DNA from: Wyeomyia smithii
Lineage: Eukaryota; Arthropoda; Insecta; Diptera; Culicidae
Length of the DNA: 64,000 nt
Direction of reading: 5' to 3'
Assembly (NCBI RefSeq): GCF_029784165.1
Contig: NC_073696.1
Location: forward strand, 156,660,768-156,724,767
Below, piece after piece: positions 36,661 through 47,534 of the stretch. Each line of letters begins with the position of its first letter. The stretch's first letter is position 1. Under the pieces are notes generated by a model. That model saw only the letters and a list, made by a program, of their open reading frames with translations. It had not been told where the DNA came from and ran no database searches. A program made the translations under genes and the position numbers.

Positions 36661-36892
36661 CACACTTAGATTTTATTGCCGAGAACTCAACAGCTGATAA
36701 ATTCAGCGAAATGTTCTACAAGTTTTCGGCGGAATTTTCAAGAACTTCGGCAAATGAAATGTCAATACTTGCTGGTTTACGGTAAATCAATATATTTGCT
36801 GAGTGTTCGTCGAAATATATTGCTGACATTTGTTAAAAACTTCGCCGAGCTCAATCAGCTGTTGGGAAGTTTGTCGAGATAAATTTAGTGTG
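36661..36892. mobile_element. MITE, 232 bp (copy B)
   Basis: Same element as at 14515-14746, with TA at 36659-36660 and 36893-36894. No difference in the terminal repeats was noticed. Confidence 0.8.
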
Positions 36893-37252
36893 TATATCTT
36901 ACATATTACGTGCAACATTGAGTTTTCTACTAAAAGGCACTAAAAACCACAATTTTCGTTCTAACTTTTTTCGCAGATTTTTCCGAATTTTTAAACCTTT
37001 TACTAAGTTATCAGCCATCCAAAAACGCATTTGTTTTCTGAACATTGTTATTTTTCATCTCCCAAAAAAACAGTTATTAAACATATTTGTTAAAATGCAT
37101 AGTTTTCCATGACATACAAAAATGCCAATATCTCAGCTCTCCGATAAGACATCAAGTATCTTTTTTCATGTGAATTTTCGTGGTAAATTCGCTTTGCAAT
37201 GAAAATTTCAGTTCTTGATCAAACATTTTTGCCTTTCTCCTAGAAAGGTATA

Positions 37253-38642
37253 CTGCCCCTCATGGCAAGTCCGTCCCAATTGCATTTTTATCAATTTTGA
37301 CTTTATTGATGGAATCATCACCTTTTTACATCTACTTTTGATAGAACACATAATTTTGAATACTTTGTTCTGAGGAACTATAAAAAAAATAGCAAGTCTG
37401 TTTGTCCCATAGCAAAAATGATCGCATAGAACAAATCATCACAATCACTACCCCATTATGAAACATGTTATGTTTACCATAGTTTATGGTCTTAAGGTTT
37501 AGCATTCGATGTACCAGTTGACCTAGTAAAATTCAATAGGCGGTTCGAACGAATTTTAGTATAGTTTCGCATTTAAAACAGGAAAAATAGAACAATTCGT
37601 TTTCTATTAAAGAAACCTGATTTCTAGAATTGTGCCGATATCTTGTTATAAATAATCACGAGAGAACAAAGCTAATTACATATGTGTGTATTTGAGGATG
37701 GGATAAAAATTTAAACCTTATTGTTTGACAGTTGGTTGGTAATGTCTTTGTATAATTTTAAAAGTTAAACTATAAAAATTTATCAATGCTAAGTTTCTTT
37801 CATCAATTTTTTTCTATGAATGAACAGCATTTCTGCCATCGCCGTTAGGTGTGTCACTGTACTGTTAATAAAAGCATCCAATCAATATAAAATAATACTA
37901 CCCTCGTATTTTATCCATGTTGGGCCGTGGATAACAATTAAGAAACGGTGGTTTATTTTTTGAACAACGTGTCAACAGTCATACCGAATACTTCAGCACG
38001 CTTCTTAGCTTTTTCCACTGTAGTAAAAATCTAAATGAGTAATAGAAGGGTTTTTGTTATATTGGTTCCCCTGCCTAATGCGTGGAAGCTGTCCGCCGCC
38101 GTCACACATTGACCGCTTTCGAAAAATTTTAGAACAAGCTCCTCCACCTGAACTGATTGAGAATTTAATTATAGTATTAGATAAAGAAACAAGCAGGCAA
38201 GTTATACAACCATATTGTAATACATTTCTCACTACAAAATCGTTTAATGATTCTGTGGAAGCACGCGAGACGGTGATCGTCCAGCAGCTGATTTGTTTCA
38301 AATGCAAGCTATCACCGGAATCGCTTTGCAGTAGTTTGCTTTTCATCACCAGTCGTAGGTTGCTGTGGGACTGGTTTGCTATCATTCTGGCTAGGTATCG
38401 AAAAAGTAATCGCATATGGGTCCCAGCTTATGGATTGCAACATAATTTAATCGAATTTTGGTGTTTATGAACGGGTTATAATGCTAAAGTATTTAATTGA
38501 CATTGCAGTAAAAATTTTTGTCGATGGTCTTGTTTAAAACAGCATAAGAGTGCAATATTTCTCTCACAGCGTTACGATTTTTAATTGCTGTTTTCTCATC
38601 AGCACTAAAACGCAAATGGGACGGACTTGCTATGTGCGGCAG
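37253..38642 (-). mobile_element. 1390-bp TIR transposon with DUF7869-like remnant (copy B)
   Basis: It has the same length and TIRs as the copy A element, with TATA at 37249-37252 and 38643-38646. Confidence 0.82.
37953..38290 (-). pseudogene. Decayed DUF7869-like protein fragment (copy B)
   Basis: The same sequence words occur in the same order as at 15806-16143, with the same stop and frame breaks, so the decay predates the duplication. Confidence 0.45.
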
Positions 38643-40510
38643 TATAGCAATCACTGGAAAAACCAAAGGTATAAAAGTGGTCCCAATGGCCGAATGTCAT
38701 ATACCACTCGATCCCTTATGTATGTATGTATGTGTATGTGTGTGTATGTGCAACTTTTTTTTCTCACTCACTTTTCTCAGAGATGGCTTGACCTATTTTC
38801 ATGAATTTAATTGCAAATGAAAGGTCTAGTTGCGCCATAGGTTGCTATTGAATTTCATTGTAATCGAATTTTTAGTTTAGAGGTTATGTATCAAAATGTA
38901 AATATCACGAAACATCAATATCTCAGAATAACCATAACCGATTTCAATAATACTGGTTTCAAATAATCGGACTGTCTCCAAAATCCTTTAGTTTTAAATT
39001 TCGTAATGATTGAACATATGGTTCAAAAGTTATGTAAAGAAAACTTATCCTGAGGTTGTTTAAACACGCTCATTTTTCTCAGAGATGGCTGAACCGATTT
39101 TCACAAAACTAGTTTCAAATGAAAGACCTAGTTGGTTGCTATTAAATTTCATTGTAATCGGATTGTAACTTTGTCCGTTGTTCACAAAAATGTGAAATCA
39201 CAAAATGGAAGTAAACATTCAACTTTCTCCTTACGATCACTGGCTAATTAAAAGGTAGAAAAGTGATCCAAATGGCCGAATGTCATATACAACTCGACTC
39301 AGTTCGACGAATCGAGCATTTTCTGCATGTATGCATGTATAGGTGTATATGTTTGTGTGTGGGTGTGTACGTGTGTACGTGTGTATGTGCACCTTTTTTT
39401 CGCACTCACTTTTCTCAGAGATGGTCTGACCGATTCTTTCTATCTTGGTGTCAAATGAAGGGTCTATTTGCCGATTAGGTTGCTATTGAATTTCATTGTA
39501 ATCAAACTTTTAGTTTTGGCGCTGCGTCAAAATGTGAAAATCGCTCTTATTTTGCAGAAGCTATGGAAATAGTTGAATTCAAATTAATGGGCTTTTAAAC
39601 CCTTAAACAATGAATTTCATAATGTTTAAACATGTGGTTTGAAAGTTATAGAGAGAAACGTAGCCCGCAGACTGTTTAAAACTATAGTTACGATCAAAAT
39701 ATGTGGCCTCAACATCATTTGAATTTGATATTATACTATTTCAATGTTTGCGGCCTTGCTCGGGATTGAAGTTGAAATTAAAAGTCATTTCTATCATTTC
39801 CTTTTTTTTAGCACAAATATACTATACTATACCGAAATTATTACTCTATATATAACATCAATATTCTAGTACCCAAAGAGTGGATATACCTTCATTGAAT
39901 TGTATTTGACAATTTAAGGATGTTTTCCTTAAACCGGAAGCCGCAAAATCGGGTTTCAAAGTGAAATATGAAGTTTGTTCCTAAAAAACATTGGGTAATG
40001 TTTGTCCCTCTAAGGTTTTTTCCAGAAATCGGAAGCTACTATGTATCTAGAAATTTGAAATGGCGTCCTAAGTTGATTTCTGGCCTCTGGGGGTAACGCT
40101 TCCGCAATACTCATAATAGATGATATTTGGTCATCTTAATTTGTTTTCCAGAAACTGGAAGTCAGCATCTTCGCCATTGAAATACCCGGGTTAGGCAAAA
40201 TTTGGCCATTTTAGGATATATTCCGGCAACCAGAAGTAGTCATCTGGATTTTTCGCGTGATGTATTTGAAACATATTTATGTCATGATATTTGCATATGT
40301 ATAATTTCATGTATGCTCATATGTGTGTGGATGTTCTGTATAGTTGTGCTGTTGGCTATCCAAAATTCCTTATTTGAAGTGAAAAATGAAACCAGCGGAA
40401 ATTTTCAAGGAGTATGTTTTCTGTTAAATCGTGTAAATCTATTTTAACATATAATAAGTTTGAATGAGAAAGGCTGGGTCTCACCACTGGGTGGATTAAT
40501 TTGGGTTTTT

Positions 40511-41956
40511 TATTTGTGATTTAAAGGGTTTTATCTAGAAATTATTAGAAAAATAAATTTTTCTGTGATGTTTAATGGGTAGAGTCAAAATACTAAATGC
40601 AAGGCTAAACTGAACCATGCAAAATATTTAAAAACAACCTCACAAAAGTAAAAAAATATATGGAAAAATGTAGGCACCGAACAGAATTGGGTTTGTAGCA
40701 TAAAAAAGTCATTTTTCATAAATCACGTTTGGGCAACCTGAAAACATTTTTTTAGAAAGTCGAAATGTTCTTCAAAATGCTTTGAATAACATCTTTCAAT
40801 TTAGGGCTGAGCACCTTGACTTTTTCAACGTCGATTTTTTTGGGACACCCTAATATGAAGGCTTTCGCGGTTCATCGTTATCGGCCTAGTCAAATACAGT
40901 AGAAAGCTGTGAACTAGTTAGCTTTATATCTGTTAGAATTGTATCACTCGGTAGAAGATTTGTTCTTTTTCGGGTTCTAGCTACGGCAAAGTGACGGAAC
41001 CCTGACGGTTATTCTCCACGAAAGGAGGGGGTGCCGTTACACATCTACTGGGTACAAAAACTGACAAAGTTCCATGCATTCTTAGCCAGAAAACTTAGAA
41101 AAATGCAAATATGCATATCAAACAAAACAGAGTGCTTAGTTAGTTTACAAAACGCCAATACAAACACGATTAAATTTTAGATGTGATTGTCTGTTGTCAC
41201 GCCAACCAACAAGATTTTATTATATAATAGTCCCGTGCATCTAAAGAAACTGTGGAAATGATAAAATTTAGTAATTTTTGTTAGATTTCACTGCTATGCA
41301 ACAAAAAATACTAAACTCCGTTATTGCCTCGAATCCAAAGTTTCGCTAGATTAACCGGAAATTGTTTTTTGACCGTACGATAGAGCTTTGCAGTTTTCGA
41401 CAAAGTTTTAGATTAGAAAATTTTATGTAACTTTGTAGAAGAAACAAAATTTCTGTCACTTAAATTTTGTTGGAAATTTACGAGTTTTTGGAGAATTTGT
41501 TTGAGTGCCACGTTTTTTATAATAGTTTTGTTATTCGAAACATCAAAATCACCATCTGCAATTGTTAGCCAAATGTAAAATGTTAACATAATATTTGTAT
41601 ATTTCTATGTTATACGCTAAAGTTTTGTAGCTTAGAGCGGTCTTTGGGATAGTAATAACTTATTCGAGCTCGCTCAAATACTTGACTTACTCGAATTAAT
41701 TTCAAATATTTGAGATGTTTTTTCAAAAAAATAAATCTACTTTTGCAGATGCAGTTAGAATAAGGATTTATTCATTTATAATCATCAAAGTAAAAGACTT
41801 TGAACATCAACTGGAAAATGACTTTTCTCAGTTAAAGCATAATCTTTGTTGAGTGTTATTAAATGATTAAATTAAAATCTCTCTGGTGCCATCTATATGT
41901 GCTCAAAGTGGCAGAGTTTCATTTCTATGCAGTTTGTTTACATTGAGTTGTGAGCC
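40511..41956. other. AT-rich sequence upstream of maT mariner (copy B)
   Basis: No gene. The arm at 41378-41543 (from CGATAGAGCT to CGAAACAT) is the inverted partner of 43086-43251 on the other side of the mariner. A left TIR for the mariner was looked for between 41544 and 41956 and not found. Confidence 0.55.
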
Positions 41957-42973
41957 ATGGCAGAATTAAGAGCAGCTATTATCGCTGAATATGTGAAAGG
42001 GTACAAACCCGGACACATATTCAAACAACTAAAACCGCTCGGAATCAACCGGAAATTCGTGTACCGGACCATAAATCGGTACCTAGAGACCGGAGGCACC
42101 AAGGACAAGGCACGATCTGGACGACCAAGGTCTGTGAGAACTCCAAGGCTGAAAAAGATAATACGAGACCGGATTCGCCGGAATCCCGCCAAATCTCACG
42201 GAAGCTGGCCAGGAACCTTAAAATGAACCAAGAATCAATCCGCCTCCTTCTGCGCAAGGATTTAAAACTTACACCGTACAAAAAACAGGTGGTTCATGGG
42301 GTTACCAAAGCTACAAAGGACAAGAGGTACCAACGGTCGCGGGAGTTGCTCGGTTGGCGCACAGATGACGAGATTATTTTTTCGGACGAGACGCTGTTCG
42401 TTTTGGAGCAAACAGTCAATCGCCAAAATGATCGAGTTTGGAGTGTGAGCCTCCAGCAAGCTGAAAGTTTCCCGGTTCCAAAATAAGACGTCAGAGATGG
42501 TTTGGGGAGCCATTTGCAAGAGAGGTAAACTGCCTCTTATTTTTATCGATAAAGGGGTCAAAATCAACGCAGCGTACTACCTGGACACGGGTTTGAATAA
42601 AAATGTTCTGCCTCAAACTGAACTATTGTTTGAAGACGATTACTACTGCTTCCAGCAAGATGGCGCCCCATCCCACACCGCAAAGGTTGTTCAGGCGTGG
42701 TGTGAGGTAAACTTGACCGTTTTCATTTCGATGAATGAATGGCCTCCGTCGTCTCCGGATCTGAATTCACTGGATTATTTCGTGTGGGGATACATGATGT
42801 CAAAGCTGAAAGACTATAAAATAACAAATTTGGAGCAATTCAAGTGAGTTATCACGAATATCTGGGACGAGATGCCGATGGAGCACGTGCACGCCGCTTG
42901 CGACGACTTTCCGAGACGTCTGAAGCTGGTTCGATCAGAGAAAGGTGGTGTAATTCCAAGATATCGTCTGTGA
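41957..42973 (+). pseudogene. maT-type mariner transposase (DD37D), broken
   Basis: The protein would cut and paste its element at TA sites. The N-terminal helix-turn-helix lies in 41957 to about 42197. The catalytic D1 is in FSDETLF (about 42390), D2 in QQDGAPSHT (about 42655) and D3 in NSLDYFVWG, with 37 residues between D2 and D3, the maT pattern. Frameshifts occur near 42197 and 42480, and an in-frame TGA at 42845-42847 interrupts the C-terminus, which otherwise reads on to a stop at 42971-42973. The short frame at 42844-43047 is a shadow. The ATG at 41957 follows GTGAGCC and is shared with the truncated stub in copy A. Confidence 0.87.
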
Positions 42974-43083
42974 AGTATCTTTATGAGTTACTGAATAAAG
43001 CTATGAAAGCCAGATTCAGATTTTCTTCTTGTTCTTTGAAATATTGAGATTTTCCTGTGTGACCGGACTTTTTTGTCACCCTG
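41957..43083 (+). mobile_element. maT-type mariner element, right end intact
   Basis: The right terminus reads inward as CAGGGTGACAAAAAAGTCCG, ends at 43083 and is followed by TA (43084-43085). The left terminus is not recognisable, so the true left boundary lies somewhere upstream of the ATG. The right TA abuts an inverted-repeat arm exactly at ATGTTTCG. Confidence 0.75.
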
Positions 43084-43085
43084 TA

Positions 43086-43876
43086 ATGTTTCGAATCACA
43101 AAACTATTACAAAAAACGTGAAACTCAAGCAAACTCTTCAAAAACTCGTAAATTTCAAAAAAAAATTAAGAGACAGAATATTTGTCTCTTTTACAAAGTT
43201 ACATAAAATTTTCTAATCTAGAACTTTGTCGAAAACTGCACAGCTCTATCGTGTAAGAATAGAAAGTTGGTGTCGAAGCGCCATCTCTGCGGCCAAATCG
43301 CGAACTGAACTGAGCGTCAAGTTGAAGTTCTTATTACGCTGAGAAACTTTGCTGAAGACTGCACATAGGTTGAATAGAGTATCAGAGTACTGGACCGTGT
43401 ATTCCATACACATAATTATGTATTTTTTTCAAATTTTGTGAATTATTTTCACTTAAGTACTTCAGAAACTTCTGTACTCGGAAGAAAACGACGTAATTAT
43501 TGAATTTCTATCGAGAAAAAAATTGTAAGAAATTATTTCGAGTGAATTCATAAAATTATCACAATAAAAGTGAAATTCAGACAAAATTTATAAAAACTCA
43601 TAGATCTCTGAAACTTGAAGAGTTAAAAATTTTGTATATTCTGTAAAGTTTCATGAAATTTAGCGATCCACAACTTTGTCGAATACCGCAAAGCTCAAGC
43701 GTGCAAGGGAAAAAAGTTGGCATCGCAACGCCACCTTTGCGGCTAAATCCCGAACCAATTCAAACATCCAAAATGACGCCCTAACTATACCAAGAAATTT
43801 TGTTAAAGATCGAAAACCGATTGGTCAAACCCTAAGAGCGCTATTAATTTCGTTCCGCTAGATAACATTTCTGGCC
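43086..43876. repeat. Degenerate inverted and direct repeat block
   Basis: 43086-43251 is the reverse complement of the arm at 41378-41543. A further diverged direct copy of this block appears at about 43570-43760 (shared ACTTTGTCGAANACCGCA, then AAAGTTGG and CGCCACCTTTGCGGC-type words). No gene is supported; the frame at 43676-43861 lies within the repeat. Confidence 0.6.
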
Positions 43877-45095
43877 CAGTGTGTGGTGGAAATAATTATA
43901 ACGCCTCCTAGTGATTTTTTTTTCTAAAGTTCTCGAACAGGATTTTTTTCTGTTGTATTTTCATAACCTTAGTATGACTACCTATTGTTTTGTGCCATTT
44001 GATGATTTAAATAATAAATCTATCATTTAAGGGTGGAAATAAATATAACACAACTTTGGAAAAAAAATTTTTAAACTCTTTATTTTGGAGAAAACTCTCA
44101 AGTGAATGTAATTAGTAATGCGTTGCTTCGCCTTTATGCTGTATAACCTTTTGTAGCCGCCTTGGCATATAATGGATGAGAGATTTTAACGTGTTCGTAG
44201 TTATTTTAGCCCACTCGTCGATGATAGCTTTTTCAGCTTTCCAGCAGATTCAAACATTTTTTGCCCTGTGCGTATACGTTTGCTGATAGAACTCCCCAAG
44301 AATTCTCAATGGGATTTCAGTCAGGTATACACGATGGCCAATCCATAACAGGAATATTATGAGCTGCTAGAAATTTTTTGGTATTACTCGCTGCATGGCA
44401 TGAAGCGTTATCTTGCTGAAAAATTAAATTTTCGTCCAGAACATCTTCCGCAAAAGTAATCAACACCTCCTCCAACAATTCACAGTACTTCTCGGAGTTC
44501 ATTCGGGTTGAAACGAAGCAAATTGGAGTTTTTTCAGCGTCACTAATTCCTGCCCAAACCATAATAGTCCCTCCTCCGAAGTTGCCAGATTCTCTTGTAG
44601 GTTTTTTTTCTCTTGTCTTGCCAACAATCTCCAGAACCATCAGGACCGTCTAGATTAAACTTTTTTTCATCACTGAAGACCACTGTAGACCATTCTTCAT
44701 CCCAGAGCTGGTGCTTCTCGGCGAAATTCAATCGTGATGTTTATGTCACGGAAGAAGTCGGGGTACAGGGACTAATTTTCTGTACGAGAGATTCGTGTCG
44801 GAGCTTAAAACTTGTCGGATTAGTCGACTAGTCACTGGAATGTTCATCTCTGCTTTTATTTTTGCTGATAAAAGCTTGGTTTCAATAGCAAGCCGCTTGA
44901 TCTGGCGTTTATCTTTATCTGTTAGGCACGGACGTCGATTAGAACGCTTCCTCCTAGCGTATTGAAAACATAGCCGGATGTAATTTGTCACGACATCTCT
45001 GCTTCTACCAATTCTATGAGCAATCCCGCGGAGAGAAAATCCTTCTCTCTTTGAAACATCGATTTTGCCACGCTCGTACTCCGTTAAAACCGTTC
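43877..45095 (-). mobile_element. Tc1-type transposon, 5' truncated
   Basis: The coding remnant is on the minus strand. The 3' end is at about 43877 (CAGTGTGTGGTGGAAATAAT) or at the similar GGTGGAAATAAATATAACAC at about 44033. The 5' end is lost at 45095, where an LTR begins. No complete TIR pair is visible. Confidence 0.7.
44112..45095 (-). pseudogene. Tc1-type transposase (DD34E), broken
   Basis: Reading from the 5' side, the first helix-turn-helix (ERGKIDVSKREGFSLRGIAH) is read upstream of the 44746-44991 frame, which continues with RKRSNRRPCLTDKDKRQIK. D1 is in VVFSDEKKFNLDGPDG, followed by GNFGGGTIMVWAGIS. D2 is in FQQDNASCH and the acidic third residue in NPIENSWG, with 34 residues between, so DD34E. 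Lesions include a stop between IPD and NPIEN (about 44317), a frameshift after CLTDKDKRQIK...RLLP (about 44746), and a frame break near 44230. The last residues end in a TAA at 44112-44114. It is inactive. Confidence 0.85.
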
Positions 45096-45105
45096 ATTTC
45101 AGCAT

Positions 45106-45650
45106 TGCTGCCGCCTTTGTCAACACGTTTGGGCGGGTAGACGAGCGGTGTTTTTGAAATTCACTAACAAGATCGCTACCGATTGAATTTGAGCTACTCT
45201 CGTACCGCAACACAACATAGAGCCAATGGTAAAGCAAGCGAAGGACCCGAAAATCGCACACACGGCGGGAACATGGAAGTCTAACTGGTTTGAGGGACTG
45301 TGCGAAAACACACCACACTTTTTGAACTTTAGCTACAACTGTAGGAAATTTATTCGGTTAAAAAACAAATCCAACTTAGCTTTTGCGAATGCGCCTCATA
45401 TATAGTAGTTTATTAGCGTCGCAGAAAGTTCTCGCCATGCGGTTGAATGAACTGAATGGTTTCGTTTTAATGGGAGCGGGTTGCAGCGCACCTGTTCACG
45501 CTCTAGAGCACTTGTTGTGTTTCATTAAGTGGAGGAACATCCCAGAAGCGCCAGGAGATGTCCTTTTCTTTATTCGTTGAGGACATTGTACTTCAGCGTA
45601 GTAAATAAGAGCGATGATGTAAAATTCAAAAGAATTCTTGAAACCTCTTT
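45106..45650 (-). repeat. Solo LTR related to the BEL/Pao element
   Basis: The start TGCTGCCGCCTTTGTCAACA and later words (GGCGGGTAGACGAGCGGTG, GTCGCAGAAAGTTCTCG, AGATGTCCTTTTCTTTATTC, GATGATGTAAA) follow the order seen in the LTRs at 9010 and 13330, but with clear divergence. No internal BEL sequence adjoins it, so it is a solo or truncated LTR of a sister lineage. It lies directly against the truncated Tc1 element. The right edge is approximate. Confidence 0.72.
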
Positions 45651-45904
45651 CTTGAAAAATCTGAAAAATTACATTATTATAAATAGCTATGCGTTTAACT
45701 GTGTTTCAAAACCTTAATGTTGAAGTTAAAAGCATGCTAACGTACCATGCTAAGAAATTACCATGGTGGCGTTATAATTTTTCCATCCCTAAAAACACAA
45801 AACAAGAGTTCTATGCTCAAACACACAGTAATGTTTCAAAAGGTTGTATATACTAGTGTACGTAAGATAATAAACTTGTGGAAGTGTCAGTTGCATTGAT
45901 GGGA
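45651..45904. other. AT-rich gap without genes
   Basis: No motif was recognised. The LINE reading starts right after it at about 45905. Confidence 0.45.
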
Positions 45905-47171
45905 TAAAAAATTCTCTCCCGTATCCTGTTCCAGCGACTGAGGCCGTTGCAGGAAGCCTTTGTTGGAGAATACCAATGCGGTTTTCGAGTGGGGCGATCT
46001 ACAACGGGCCAGATGTTCACCTTCAGACAGGTTCTCGACAAGTTTCGAGAACACAACTTGCAGGCTCATCATCTGTTCATAGACTTTAAGGCGGCGTACG
46101 ACACAGTGAAACGCAACGAGCTTTGGCGAATAATGCTAGAACATGGTTTCCCAACAAAACTAATTAAACTGTTACGTGCGACGCTTGACGGTTCCACATC
46201 ATGCGTAAGGACAGCGGGCGAATTTTCGGACGCGTTTGTGACGTTGGATGGTCTGAAGCAAGGTGACGGGCTCTCGAACTTGCTGTTCAACATAGCTTTG
46301 GAAGGTGCAATACGAAGGGCAGGTATGAAGAGGAGCGGCACCATCATCACTAAGTCTCACATGCTTCTGGGCTTTGCGGACGACATTGATATAATTGGTG
46401 TTAACCGTAGAGCAGTTGAGGAGGCCTTTACGGCTCTCAAAAGGGAAGCTGCGAGAATTGGACTCACCATAAACACTGCCAAAATGAATTACATGGTGGC
46501 TGGCAGAAAGCGTGGTAGTTCTACGGGTGTTGGTGCTGCAGTGGAGATTGATGGGGATACTTTCGAAGTGGTCGACGAATTTGTTTATCTTGGTACTCTC
46601 GTGACATGTGACAACGAGGTGAGCCGCGAGGTGAAGAGGCGGACTGCGGCGGCGAATAGGGCTTATTACGGATTAAGTAGCCAGCTTAGGTCCCGTTGCC
46701 TACAGATCCGTACGAAATTTCCGCTCTATAGGACTCTGATCCTCCCGGTGGCGCTCTACGGACATGAATCGTGGACATGGAAGGAGGCCGATCGACGAGC
46801 GCTTGAGGTCTTCGAGCGTAGAATCCTGCGATCAATACTCGGAGGCAAACTAGAGAACGGGGTGTGGCGCAGGCGCATGAATCACGAGCTGTACGAAGTA
46901 TACAAACACGTTGATATTGTCAAGCTGATGAAACACGGCAGGTTACAGTGGACTGGCCATGTAGCACGGATGGCGGATGAGCGACGGGCAAAGATAATAT
47001 TTAGTAGAGAACCGGATAGAGGCCGACGACTTCGAGGCAGACCGGCAGACATACAGCACGCGCTGTATGTGTGCTGTCGACGAGGATGCCAGAGCAGCGG
47101 GTGTAAGGGGAGACTGGAGAGTAGCAGCCCAAGACCGAGTTTTGTGGAGACGTATTCTGGATTCGGCATAG
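45905..47171 (+). pseudogene. 5'-truncated LINE reverse transcriptase
   Basis: This is the RT of a non-LTR retrotransposon, used for target-primed reverse transcription. The reading begins at ILSRILFQRLRPL, upstream of the first available ATG at 45947, so the element is cut inside the RT and no endonuclease is present. HHLFIDFKAAYDTV gives RT motif A and GFADDIDIIG motif C (about residue 146). The thumb and C-terminal part with LYGHESWTWK, RILRSILGG and LQWTGHVARM follow. A frameshift near 47070 replaces the last about 35 residues; the natural C-terminus (ending RRILDSA) is in another frame and stops at 47169-47171. The clade was not assigned; related sequences are abundant in aedine genomes. 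Confidence 0.85.
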
Positions 47172-47534
47172 GATCTCAATGATCGGTCGCCATAAAAGTA
47201 TAATAAGTAATTGAGGGGAAAATTAACATCAAAAATGATTGTGATCGATCTTTATTCATTTCGTCAATTAGAAGTAGATAATATACAATATTCTAATATT
47301 CTAATACAATGTTTACTTACAAACTATTTTTTTTTTCAATAAGCGTTGCGATTGCGTATTTAGCTGAAAAAGTGTTTAAGTTCATGCCGAGACATTGTAA
47401 AGTCAATGGTTTCGCAGTATTGATTGTAAGTGGCCATCATACGATTCAAGGGTCCGAATTTTGCATAATTTGTGCGGTATGATTGGTGGCAAACGTGTTT
47501 CGATTTCGAAGTTGTCTAAGAGGTGCGTGGAAAT

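Larger units (their letters stand above)
37228..40510 (+). repeat. Mosquito module repeat, forward copy 2, split by TIR element (copy B)
   Basis: It matches 15083-18456. Here the left end keeps GCCTTTCTCCTAGAAAGG, while copy A lost one T. The right terminus is at about 40461-40510. Small private deletions occur, for example near 39133 and 39975. Confidence 0.72.
19939..41971. repeat. Tandem segmental duplication, copy B (22.0 kb)
   Basis: This is the second unit, directly following copy A after a 2-bp filler (AG at 19937-19938). It contains everything in copy A plus two LTR insertions of 2036 and 1331 bp. Together with their 4-bp target duplications these add 3375 bp; the observed length difference is 3113 bp. 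Part of the balance is a private 163-bp gag deletion and a shorter TG tract in copy B, offset by 40 bp that copy A lost. Its right end runs on without a break into the maT mariner, which marks copy B as the unit that kept the original right flank. Confidence 0.93.

Noticed and set aside
42844..43047. 67-codon frame after the maT core
   Set aside because: The natural transposase C-terminus lies in the previous frame beyond an in-frame TGA; this frame is a shadow.
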